Origin: Phycisphaeraceae bacterium
GTDB taxonomy: Bacteria > Planctomycetota > Phycisphaerae > Phycisphaerales > Phycisphaeraceae
NCBI GenBank assembly: GCA_029260695.1
Contig: JAJDCT010000240.1
Span: 1-16,171, forward strand
Reading direction: 5' to 3'
DNA length: 16,171 bases
The notes beneath the pieces were generated by a model, which ran no database searches, had not been told where the DNA came from, and was given only the letters and a program-made list of their open reading frames with translations. A program made the translations under genes and the position numbers. This document shows, one piece after another, positions 8,610 through 16,171 of the stretch. Position 1 is the stretch's first letter; each line of letters begins with the position of its first letter.

Positions 8610-9755
8610 ATGCGAAAGTGGATCAAGCGGCTGGCACTGGGCCTGGTGATCTTGATAAGCCTCCTGTCGATTGTCTGGGTGGCCGTCTTGATGACTGGGA
8701 AGAAACGCCTGGACGAGGAGCTTGCCTATTGGCGTGATCGTGGTGTCGAGGTGGAGATTCACGCGGGGGCCGATATCAACACCTCAGAAACGGGTGACCC
8801 GCGGATCCTGCGAGTCATCGAGCTGTACGCCGATGTGCCCGAGTCGACACTAGACCTTATCAATAGCTCTGACGAAGCTGACCCTGATGCGCTAGGCGAT
8901 GCGGTGAGGTCTTGTGACGAGGTCCTGGTGTTGATCCACAAAATCGCCGCGGCGGAACAGGCCATCTGGAAAGAGGATGTGCTGACCTCGCCGGACCGGT
9001 TGGACGATCTTGTCGTGCGGTTAACTTATCCCCGATCGATCGCACGGCTGCTTGATGCGGAGGCTTTGGTCCGCGCCCGCACGGGCGACCTGGATGGTGC
9101 GTGTGAATCGATTGCTGCGGGGCTCTCGATCGGTCGGCAGGTCGGCGAGCACCACGCGACGATTGCGGTTTTGGTGCAGGCCGCTATCGACGAACAGATG
9201 ATCGATCGGCTTGAATCGATCTATTCCCATGGAGGGCTACCCACCCAGCAGGTCATCGACGCGATCAGTCAGATTGATATGCCTGCGAAGTTCCTCCCGA
9301 CGCTTCAGTGGGAAGGTGTCCACATGACCCGGGTTGGGACAGGTCATGCATTGAGCCCGTGGTCGTTGCATGATACGGCGTATTCTCTGGAGCAATATCG
9401 GCGGATGACAGAATCTATTGAGACTTATGGCGTGCCGCTTCGTGAGCTGGAATTCTGGGGGGATCATCCGTGGTGGGCTATGAAGTACACGCTGATCGAG
9501 CCGGGCCTGCATTCATTGACCAAAGGTTTGATTCATCTACAAGCCCGTATCGAGATGGCAAAGACCGCGGTCCGATTGCGGAAGTACAAGATGGAACATG
9601 GGGCTTATCCTCAGTGGCTTGATGAATTGAAGGGCCTGCCGGCCGACCCGTACTCGGGCAAGGCTTTTGAATATCAAAGTCAGAACGACGGGTTTATGCT
9701 GATTAGTTATATGCGCGGAGGCGGCAAACGAATGGAATGGCGATGGGAGGAGTAG
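8610..9755 (+). CDS. Membrane-anchored protein with pseudopilin-like C-terminus
   Basis: This is a 381-residue protein with one N-terminal membrane helix (residues about 8-29, LALGLVILISLLSIVWVAVLM) after a basic MRKWIKR, so the bulk is probably periplasmic and anchored. The middle is mostly helical (residues 60-215, rich in Leu, Ala and Asp/Glu), with a repeat-like segment ARTGDLDGACESIAAGLSIG that looks TPR-related. The C-terminal 65 residues read AVRLRKYKMEHGAYPQWLDEL, then LPADPYSGKAFEYQ. This echoes the C-terminal part of type II secretion pseudopilins (YP..L..L....DP.G..Y.Y). Such C-termini are common in uncharacterised planctomycete proteins. No enzyme motif is seen. It probably shares a transcript with the zinc-ribbon gene and converges on the MscS gene. 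Confidence 0.75.
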   Translation: MRKWIKRLALGLVILISLLSIVWVAVLMTGKKRLDEELAYWRDRGVEVEIHAGADINTSETGDPRILRVIELYADVPESTLDLINSSDEADPDALGDAVRSCDEVLVLIHKIAAAEQAIWKEDVLTSPDRLDDLVVRLTYPRSIARLLDAEALVRARTGDLDGACESIAAGLSIGRQVGEHHATIAVLVQAAIDEQMIDRLESIYSHGGLPTQQVIDAISQIDMPAKFLPTLQWEGVHMTRVGTGHALSPWSLHDTAYSLEQYRRMTESIETYGVPLRELEFWGDHPWWAMKYTLIEPGLHSLTKGLIHLQARIEMAKTAVRLRKYKMEHGAYPQWLDELKGLPADPYSGKAFEYQSQNDGFMLISYMRGGGKRMEWRWEE

Positions 9756-9776
9756 CGGGATTTGTCTGTAACTATT

Positions 9777-9803
9777 AAGAAAAACACACGGATTGAGTCC
9801 GTG
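9777..9803 (-). terminator. Probable terminator of the MscS-like gene
   Basis: A perfect 6-base-pair stem (9787-9792 with 9798-9803, five-base loop) is followed on the minus strand by TG and then a T-rich run (9784-9777). It lies about 150 bases beyond the MscS stop. On the plus strand there is no T-run, so it serves the minus strand if functional. Confidence 0.5.
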
Positions 9804-9872
9804 GGCTTCGCGGGGGTTTGATGGTTGTGGTAATTTCCAGGTGACGCCTTATATGGATCACGATTAAGACTC

Positions 9873-9923
9873 TTGTCCATCATCATGGCCAATCCCCCGG
9901 CAAAGCCGGGGGCTGAGGGACAA
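9873..9923. other. Strong nested stem-loop between convergent genes
   Basis: The core is a perfect 8-base-pair GC stem, CCCCCGGC (9894-9901) with GCCGGGGG (9905-9912), closing an AAA loop. An outer 6-base-pair stem pairs TTGTCC (9873-9878) with GGACAA (9918-9923). It lies in the 199-base gap between the plus gene ending at 9755 and the MscS gene ending at 9955 on the other strand. No T-run follows on either strand. It could be a transcript-end stabiliser, part of a small RNA, or a bidirectional factor-dependent end. Confidence 0.55.
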
Positions 9924-9954
9924 ACTGCCGCCCACGAATCAAGGAGAATGCGTA

Positions 9955-10854
9955 TTAGCCGTCGGTCTTCTCCACATGCACATCCATCTGCGGGAACGGG
10001 ATGCCGATGCCGGCGTCGTCCAGATGCTTTTTGACGGCGTGTGTGGTCAATTCCTTGATCCCCCAATAGTCGGCGGCGTTGCACCAGACGCGGACGGTCC
10101 AGGTGACGGCCGAGTCACCGAGGTCGCCCAGCACAATCGCGTGGGCCGGGTTTGTCAGGATGCCTTTGACGGACTTTGCTGCGCCGTCCAGTATCTCACG
10201 GGTCTTGTCGATGTCGGCTGAGTAGTCCACGCCAACGGCGATGTCGACCCGGCGGGTGTCGTGGAAGCTGATGTTCTCGATGGTCGAGCCGTAGATCGCG
10301 CCGTTTGGGACGATGATCCTGCGGTTGTCGGGTGTGTCCAGGGCGGTGGTGAACAGCGATATCTCGTAGACCTTGCCGGTGACCCCGCCTGCGCTGACGA
10401 CGTCGCCGACCTTAAATGGGCGGAATATCAGGAGCATGACGCCGGATGCGAAGTGGCCGAGCGTACCGGACAGGGCCATGCCCACGGCAAAGCCCACGGA
10501 GGCGAGGATGGCGGCGAAGGCTGTGACCTCGATCCCCATCTTACCCATCGCGACGATCACGCCGAGGATCAGCACCAGGTACTTGACCATCTTGCCGAAG
10601 AAACGCCCCAGTGTTTCATCGACCTTCGCCTTGGAAAGAGATTTTCTTACAGTACGGTTGGCGATCCCGGCAAGCATAAAAGCGACGATCATGATGATCA
10701 GCGCCCACAGCAGCGGCAACCCGTAATCCTGCAGGAGCTCGGAGACCTTTTCCGGCGTCAGGTAAGCAGCGAAATCCTGCGTGCTCGCAGGCGGCGGTGG
10801 TGGAGGGGCGTCGGTCGCCGGGGGGGCGTCTTGTGCGAGAAAAAGCGTGAGCAT
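9955..10854 (-). CDS. mscS: Small-conductance mechanosensitive channel, MscS family
   Basis: This channel opens under membrane tension and releases solutes during osmotic downshock. The protein has 299 residues, close to E. coli MscS (286). The N-terminus has a weak hydrophobic stretch, then a Pro-rich linker (12-23), and TM helices at about 45-66 and 90-106. The pore helix at 112-146 is rich in Gly and Ala (FAAILASVGFAVGMALSGTL, then FASGVMLLIFRPF), as required for helix packing. The beta domain follows with VGDVV (149-153), a conserved IVPNGAIYGSTIEN (181-194) and the C-terminal IPFPQMDVHV (285-294). The frame is open for another 143 codons upstream, but that part is antisense to the hydrolase gene and not channel-like. 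ATG 10854, with GGAG eight to nine bases upstream, is chosen. Confidence 0.92.
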   Translation of the reverse strand: MLTLFLAQDAPPATDAPPPPPPASTQDFAAYLTPEKVSELLQDYGLPLLWALIIMIVAFMLAGIANRTVRKSLSKAKVDETLGRFFGKMVKYLVLILGVIVAMGKMGIEVTAFAAILASVGFAVGMALSGTLGHFASGVMLLIFRPFKVGDVVSAGGVTGKVYEISLFTTALDTPDNRRIIVPNGAIYGSTIENISFHDTRRVDIAVGVDYSADIDKTREILDGAAKSVKGILTNPAHAIVLGDLGDSAVTWTVRVWCNAADYWGIKELTTHAVKKHLDDAGIGIPFPQMDVHVEKTDG

Positions 10855-10939
10855 GGATAGGTCTCCGTCCCGGGTTGGCCTAATTAATTTGAATGAATCA
10901 CCTGGGCGGCGAGTCGCATGAATAGGGTAACATGGAAGC

Positions 10940-12049
10940 ATGGTATGTGTGAAGCAACGGCTTGAGTTGTGGCGGGTGGTGCTGGCGGTGGGTCTGTCCG
11001 TGGTGGGCATGTGTGGATCTGCGGATGCCGCGGGCGTTGTGGAGGCGAAGTTCCAGGCGACGGACACACCCAGAGCCCGGGCAGACGACAACCCTAAGAT
11101 GCAAGCGGTGCTGGACGCCACGGCCTGGGAAGCGGGTGGGTTTGAGGTCAGGTGTACGTCCACGCCGGGGCTTGCGTATGACGCGCTGGTGCGTTTTGAT
11201 TCACCGCTGCCAACCGGCAAACGTTGGGTAGATGAGGTGGTGCTGGTTTGGTACGCGGCGCGGGGTGAGGACGGGAAAGCCATTGAAGCGCCGGCCGTGC
11301 TGATGGTTCATACGCTCCAGCCACAGATGTTGATCGCTCACCGACTTGCCGGTGATTTCGCCAAGCGAGGGCTACATACCTTTATCCTGCAACTGCCGGG
11401 GTACGGGTTCCGAGAAGAGGGGCCCGGGCACTTCCCGGGTGTGACGGCGCTGATCCACGGCCGGCAGGCGGTCGCGGATTGTCTGCGTTCTCGTGATGCG
11501 ATCACGGCACTGCCGAACATCAAGCCGGGCCCGATCGCGTTGCAGGGGACGAGCCTGGGCGGGTTCGTCGCCGCGACGGCGGGTGGGATCGACCCGGCGT
11601 TCGACCCGGTGGTGTTACTCGTCAGTGGTGGCGACTGCTACGGCGCTTTGGTGAACGGCCAACTCGACGCGAGATTTCTTAGACAGTCTCTAGACCGGCA
11701 AGGCTACCGTGGCGGCGCGCTGCGTAAATTGTTGGAGCCGGTCGAACCTCTGCGGGTCGCACATCGGCTTAACCCGCAACGCACATGGCTGTTTTCGGCA
11801 CGCTACGACGTCACAATCCCCCGGGCCAGCAGCGACGCGCTTGCGCAAGCCATCGGCCTGGATGAAAGCCACCGGATCTGGTTGGGCACTAATCACTACA
11901 CCACACTGTTCCTGCTGCCAGTGGTTGCGCAACAGATGGCGGATATCATCCTCGACGAAAGGCCAAGCCCTCTGAACGATCCGCCCGATGTCGTTGGCCA
12001 TGCAGACCCCGGCGGGCAGGGGCGCGCGATCACACCCGCTGATCCGTGA
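10940..12049 (+). CDS. Exported alpha/beta hydrolase
   Basis: This 369-residue protein has an N-terminal signal peptide (WRVVLAVGLSVVGMCGSADA, cleavage near residue 30), so it is exported. An alpha/beta-hydrolase fold is supported by the nucleophile elbow GTSLGG (Ser205), the acid in SARYDVTIP (Asp290) and the histidine in GTNHYTTLF (His319), in the right order and spacing. The oxyanion region is likely near LMVHTLQPQ (121-129). The substrate is unknown; esterases, peptidases and lipases share this layout. ATG 10940 is used; GTG 10949 in frame has GGAAG ten bases upstream and is an equally good start. The last 25 or so residues are polar and proline-rich. The stop is one base away from the stop of the convergent pseudopilin gene. 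Confidence 0.85.
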   Translation: MVCVKQRLELWRVVLAVGLSVVGMCGSADAAGVVEAKFQATDTPRARADDNPKMQAVLDATAWEAGGFEVRCTSTPGLAYDALVRFDSPLPTGKRWVDEVVLVWYAARGEDGKAIEAPAVLMVHTLQPQMLIAHRLAGDFAKRGLHTFILQLPGYGFREEGPGHFPGVTALIHGRQAVADCLRSRDAITALPNIKPGPIALQGTSLGGFVAATAGGIDPAFDPVVLLVSGGDCYGALVNGQLDARFLRQSLDRQGYRGGALRKLLEPVEPLRVAHRLNPQRTWLFSARYDVTIPRASSDALAQAIGLDESHRIWLGTNHYTTLFLLPVVAQQMADIILDERPSPLNDPPDVVGHADPGGQGRAITPADP

Positions 12050-12050
12050 T

Positions 12051-12614
12051 CTATTCAACCGGCAATTCCATATTCGCGATGAACTGCTCGGCGGTCAGGG
12101 TCGTGGCGGAGGCGTCGAGCAGGGCGACGTTAAGATTGCCAGGCGTGTGCCAACCGATCACGGCGTCGTACACCAGCACCAGAGACGACGGGCGGGCAGA
12201 GAGCAGATCCCTGCCGGACAGCGCGCGCTCCGGGTGATCCATGGCAACCTGAAAAGTGTCGCGCCACTCGTAGCTCGTGCCGAAGTCTTCGTCGTAGCCG
12301 TCCTCATCGCTGGGGCACAGGTAGACCTTATCGACCGACAGGTAGGGGTAAATCACGGTGTCCCAGGTGCTTTCGGCGTAGTCGTCGGGGCCGAAGCCGT
12401 CGTTGTCCTGAGCATAAAGCGCGAATGCGCTGGCGATCTGGTGGAGGTTTGACAGGCAGGTCGCCCGCTGCGAAGACCGCTTGGCTTTAGCCAGTGCGGG
12501 CAGGAGGATGCCGACGAGCACGGCGATGATCACGAGGACGACGAGTATTTCTATGAGCGTGAAACCGCAGGTGCGTCGAGCGCGATTCGGTGATCGGTTA
12601 GAGGGTGGTAGCAT
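12051..12614 (-). CDS. Type II secretion/pilin-like pseudopilin, orphan
   Basis: The 187-residue protein starts with a 16-17-residue polar basic leader and then the prepilin peptidase site and helix, GFTLIEILVVLVIIAVLVG. A cleaved N-methyl-Phe and a 20-odd residue hydrophobic helix are expected. The rest is planctomycete style: ATCLSNLHQIASAFALYAQDN, then WDTVIYPYL, YLCPSD and near the end WHTPGNLNVALLDASATTL, the H-x9-D motif with DA where DG is usual. Such genes occur in dozens of copies in planctomycete genomes, outside any secretion operon, and their role is not known. ATG 12614 is used because the longer frame runs into the neighbouring gene. Upstream is GGGGG within a perfect palindrome. 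No prepilin peptidase or secretion ATPase is nearby. Confidence 0.85.
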   Translation of the reverse strand: MLPPSNRSPNRARRTCGFTLIEILVVLVIIAVLVGILLPALAKAKRSSQRATCLSNLHQIASAFALYAQDNDGFGPDDYAESTWDTVIYPYLSVDKVYLCPSDEDGYDEDFGTSYEWRDTFQVAMDHPERALSGRDLLSARPSSLVLVYDAVIGWHTPGNLNVALLDASATTLTAEQFIANMELPVE

Positions 12615-12640
12615 GGGGGTACCCCCGGCCGGCATTGCCA

Positions 12641-13111
12641 TCAGATCGACTTGGCTACAAACCGTCCGTTTTGCGTGACGCCCCGGGCACGCCCCTTGGT
12701 GATACGCCCCGTATAAGTTCCCGATAGCTTCCATGTACCGACACGCGTTTTCTGTACCCGGACATTGGCGTTGATCCTGCCGGTGTTAAGGCCGAGTCGC
12801 GAATTAAATGTGGTCCACTTGCCGCTCGCCTGGCCGTTCTGGATCGCGGCTCGAGTCAAGCGTGCGGTGGATTTCAGATTAAATAAACTGTCCCCGGCCC
12901 TGCTACGCCCAACGATTCGCCGACCGCTGAGGGTCAGCTTCCCACGGTCGCGCGAGGTTTCAGACAGACCGCGAAACGTTGAGGTGGCGACAATCGTGTA
13001 TTTGTAGGGTCCCTGCGGCCTGCCGCGCCTCGCCGCCGCTAGGACGGGCAGCGTCGATACCAGGATCGCTGCGATACACAGTATTCTCAAGGCGGTATGT
13101 TTGCGTGACAT
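12641..13111 (-). CDS. Small exported basic protein, unknown function
   Basis: This is a 156-residue protein with a signal peptide (MSRKHTALRILCIAAILVS, cleavage near VLAAA), so it is probably periplasmic or cell-surface. The mature part is Arg/Lys-, Thr- and Gly-rich, with alternating polar and hydrophobic residues. It has repeated short strand-turn units such as GKLTLSGRRIVGR, GKWTTFNSRLG, WKLSGTYTGRITKG and VTQNGRFVA. This suggests a beta-sandwich or barrel, but I recognise no family. The start is well supported: AGGAGG lies five bases before ATG 13111. The frame extends 39 codons further upstream without signal-peptide character. It precedes the pseudopilin by 26 bases and may be co-transcribed with it. 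A good promoter candidate lies 28 bases upstream. Confidence 0.78.
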   Translation of the reverse strand: MSRKHTALRILCIAAILVSTLPVLAAARRGRPQGPYKYTIVATSTFRGLSETSRDRGKLTLSGRRIVGRSRAGDSLFNLKSTARLTRAAIQNGQASGKWTTFNSRLGLNTGRINANVRVQKTRVGTWKLSGTYTGRITKGRARGVTQNGRFVAKSI

Positions 13112-13139
13112 GATGTCCTCCTGGTAAATGCGTGGGTGT

Positions 13140-13170
13140 ATCATAACACACGGCCGGGACAGTTTGACAA
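13140..13170 (-). promoter_or_regulatory. Sigma-70-type promoter for the exported-protein gene
   Basis: On the minus strand, TTGTCA (13170-13165, 5 of 6 to TTGACA) and TATGAT (13145-13140, 5 of 6 to TATAAT) are 19 bases apart, slightly long. The -10 lies 28 bases before ATG 13111, leaving room for the AGGAGG ribosome site. Confidence 0.45.
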
Positions 13171-13242
13171 GATGAAATATCGTGGAATTGTGGTGTATTA
13201 TCCCGGCCCAGCCATGTTGTTTCGCCACCGGCCCTTACGTCA

Positions 13243-14430
13243 CTAGGCCGACGTCCCCGCCCCCATCCTGGTTCGCAGGTGGTCCAGGACGTTCATGAAG
13301 TTGATATAGCTGTCGTAGGGGGACTCGTAGGGGTTGAAGTACTTGTGGACGTCGCCGTCGGAGAAATACTTGGTGCACATATAATAGAAGTGATCGCTGG
13401 TGGTAAGCGTGCGCCAGTCTGAAAGCAGGGCAGGGTCGCCGACAGCTTTGATCGACTCTTCGAGTCGGTAGAGCTCTTGCAGAGCGCTGGACTGCATCGC
13501 GTTGCCTATCCATGCCGAGAGGTCGCGTTCGGTATCCGCCCAGGAGGTCATCTGTGTGACGTCGTAAGAACCGATGGGCTCGTAGGCTTCGATGCTTTCA
13601 CTGGGCGTGTGAAACCCAACACCGTGGCTAAGGACCTTGGCCGGGAGGGCGGCGAGGAAGTCAAATATCCCCGTCTCCTGCCACTGGTGCTCGCCGAAGG
13701 TCTCGTAGTCCATGAACAGGTTGACCGTGTCACCCTCTTCGCAGGCCTTGGCGATCCAGTCGGCGTACTTCTCCGCGGTCAACGGCCACTCGCCCCAGTC
13801 CCGGTTACTAAAGCGGAAAGCGATGTCGTCGGACATGCGGTAGTTTTTTAATAGCAACGGCAGCTGGGGATGATCCGGCGGGGTGTAGAGGTGGTTAGGT
13901 GTCCGGCCGTCAAGTGACGCGTCCACGCCCTCGGCGAGGATGCCGGTGAAACGCCCCATCTGTACAACGCGCGCCGCAAGGCTGTTGTTGTAGATCAACT
14001 CGGTGTTGCGGAAGACCGCGGGGGTCTGCCCGAACAGGTCCTCGATCATGCGTGTGTGCATGTCCACTTGCTGGTCGAACTCGCCGGTGCTGTAGTGGAA
14101 GGCGAGGCTGTGGTGGTACGTCTCAGCGAGAAACTCACAGCAACCGGTATCGACCAGCTCGCGGAACAGGTCCAGCACCTCGGGCGCGTGAAGCTTGAGT
14201 TGCTCCATCACACAGCCGGTCATCGAGAACCCGACACGGAAATCCCCCTCGTGCTTGCGGACCAGTTTTAATAGCAGCTTGGTCGCCGGGAGGTAGCACT
14301 TGTTGGCGACCTTGCGGACGATATGGCTGTTGCGTGGGGTGTCGAAGTATTGGGCGTCGGCATCAAATACGCTGTACCGGCGCAGCCGACGGGGTTGGTG
14401 CAACTGGAAGTAGAAACAAACGGACGCCAT
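13243..14430 (-). CDS. Glycoside hydrolase family 57 (alpha-amylase-like)
   Basis: This cytoplasmic protein of 395 residues is a GH57 enzyme, acting on alpha-glucans such as glycogen by a retaining mechanism. The GH57 regions are visible: FYFQLHQPRRLRRY at 6-19 (region 1, HQP), FRVGFSMTGCVMEQL at 65-78 (region 2), a nucleophile region FRNTELIYNN at 140-149 with Glu144 the likely nucleophile, FMDYETFGEH at 239-248 with Asp241 the likely acid/base, and TLTTSDHFYYM at 341-351. The size fits the short archaeal/bacterial amylase-like members rather than branching enzymes (over 500). There is no signal peptide. ATG 14430 gives the typical MxxVCFYFQLHQP start; ATG 14499 would add 23 residues that look non-native. 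Neither has a strong ribosome site. The gene stands alone, with no glycogen synthase nearby in the window. Confidence 0.9.
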   Translation of the reverse strand: MASVCFYFQLHQPRRLRRYSVFDADAQYFDTPRNSHIVRKVANKCYLPATKLLLKLVRKHEGDFRVGFSMTGCVMEQLKLHAPEVLDLFRELVDTGCCEFLAETYHHSLAFHYSTGEFDQQVDMHTRMIEDLFGQTPAVFRNTELIYNNSLAARVVQMGRFTGILAEGVDASLDGRTPNHLYTPPDHPQLPLLLKNYRMSDDIAFRFSNRDWGEWPLTAEKYADWIAKACEEGDTVNLFMDYETFGEHQWQETGIFDFLAALPAKVLSHGVGFHTPSESIEAYEPIGSYDVTQMTSWADTERDLSAWIGNAMQSSALQELYRLEESIKAVGDPALLSDWRTLTTSDHFYYMCTKYFSDGDVHKYFNPYESPYDSYINFMNVLDHLRTRMGAGTSA

Positions 14431-14583
14431 GGCGTGCGGCTCTTGGGCGGTGAAAATCGTGCTGTGCAGACCTGCGGTCGGCTTGGCGAGCTTGGCCATT
14501 GTCTACACACAGCCCGGTTCTGCAACCACACACGCCGTTGAACTGTAGATCCTCCCCATCCGATCCCTCATCCCTGCTACATC

Positions 14584-14613
14584 TTGGTCGGCCTAGACCC
14601 CTTCGGCTATACT
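14584..14613 (+). promoter_or_regulatory. Possible promoter of alaS
   Basis: TATACT at 14608-14613 (5 of 6 to TATAAT) lies 18 bases after TTGGTC at 14584-14589 (3 of 6). It would leave a leader of about 100 bases before alaS. The 287 bases between the GH57 start (14430) and alaS hold nothing else that I can support. Confidence 0.3.
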
Positions 14614-14717
14614 CCCGCTCCTGAAAGCGTCCCCCCGGCTCCCCGGTTTTGCCCATGGGACACGCCGGTAGCACGGCCAAGAGCCCACCGGATTCCCGGC
14701 CCCCACGGACCCAAACC

Positions 14718-16171
<1,454 letters not shown>

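Noticed and set aside
10261..10860. 199-codon plus-strand frame inside the MscS gene
   Set aside because: Asp/His/Gln-rich shadow of MscS, with no motif or ribosome site.
10855..11283. 143-codon N-terminal extension of the MscS frame
   Set aside because: It is antisense to the signal peptide and N-terminus of the hydrolase, lacks channel features, and a better start with GGAG exists at 10854.
11988..12452. 154-codon plus-strand frame opposite the pseudopilin
   Set aside because: Overlaps both the hydrolase end and the pseudopilin, both well supported; no family features.

Overview
The window looks like ordinary chromosome of a GC-rich member of the Planctomycetota, most likely a Phycisphaerae-type organism. 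This is inferred from an orphan 'prepilin + H-x9-D' pseudopilin typical of planctomycetes, several small conserved proteins of planctomycete style, weak or absent Shine-Dalgarno sites at several starts, and frequent strand switching with very short operons. No similarity search was possible. I see no rRNA, tRNA, CRISPR array, transposase, phage gene or recognisable defence island.

Left part (1-3902, all plus strand): the C-terminal 703 residues of aconitase (TCA cycle), then a small AT-richer membrane protein whose ATG overlaps the aconitase stop, then a P-loop kinase-like protein with a degenerate Walker A, coupled by a 4-base overlap to an uncharacterised multi-pass membrane protein carrying an EELAWGQ...LHNL signature. 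Middle part (3899-6840, minus): an exported PhoD-like phosphoesterase, and upstream of it two related small integral membrane proteins of TMEM198/DUF4203-like architecture that end in a clear rho-independent terminator. Next (6968-9755, plus): bifunctional chorismate mutase/prephenate dehydratase (pheA), a small C-terminal zinc-ribbon protein and a membrane-anchored protein with a pseudopilin-like C-terminus.

Right part (9955-16171): a MscS-type mechanosensitive channel (minus), a divergent exported alpha/beta hydrolase (plus), an orphan pseudopilin and a small exported protein (minus), a GH57 glycoside hydrolase (minus), and the divergent start of alanyl-tRNA synthetase (alaS), which runs off the right edge.

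The genes do not form one pathway. They are housekeeping functions (aconitase, PheA, AlaRS) interspersed with envelope and membrane proteins. The most unusual signal is inside alaS. About 87-105 bases appear inserted in frame in a loop of the catalytic region, bracketed by an imperfect 12-base direct repeat. Codon use there is foreign to alaS, but the complementary strand reads as a GC3-rich, protein-like frame. Secondary points are the five tandem degenerate heptamers in the 3' region of a membrane gene, a strong nested hairpin near 9.9 kb, and the uncharacterised pair at 2524-3902.
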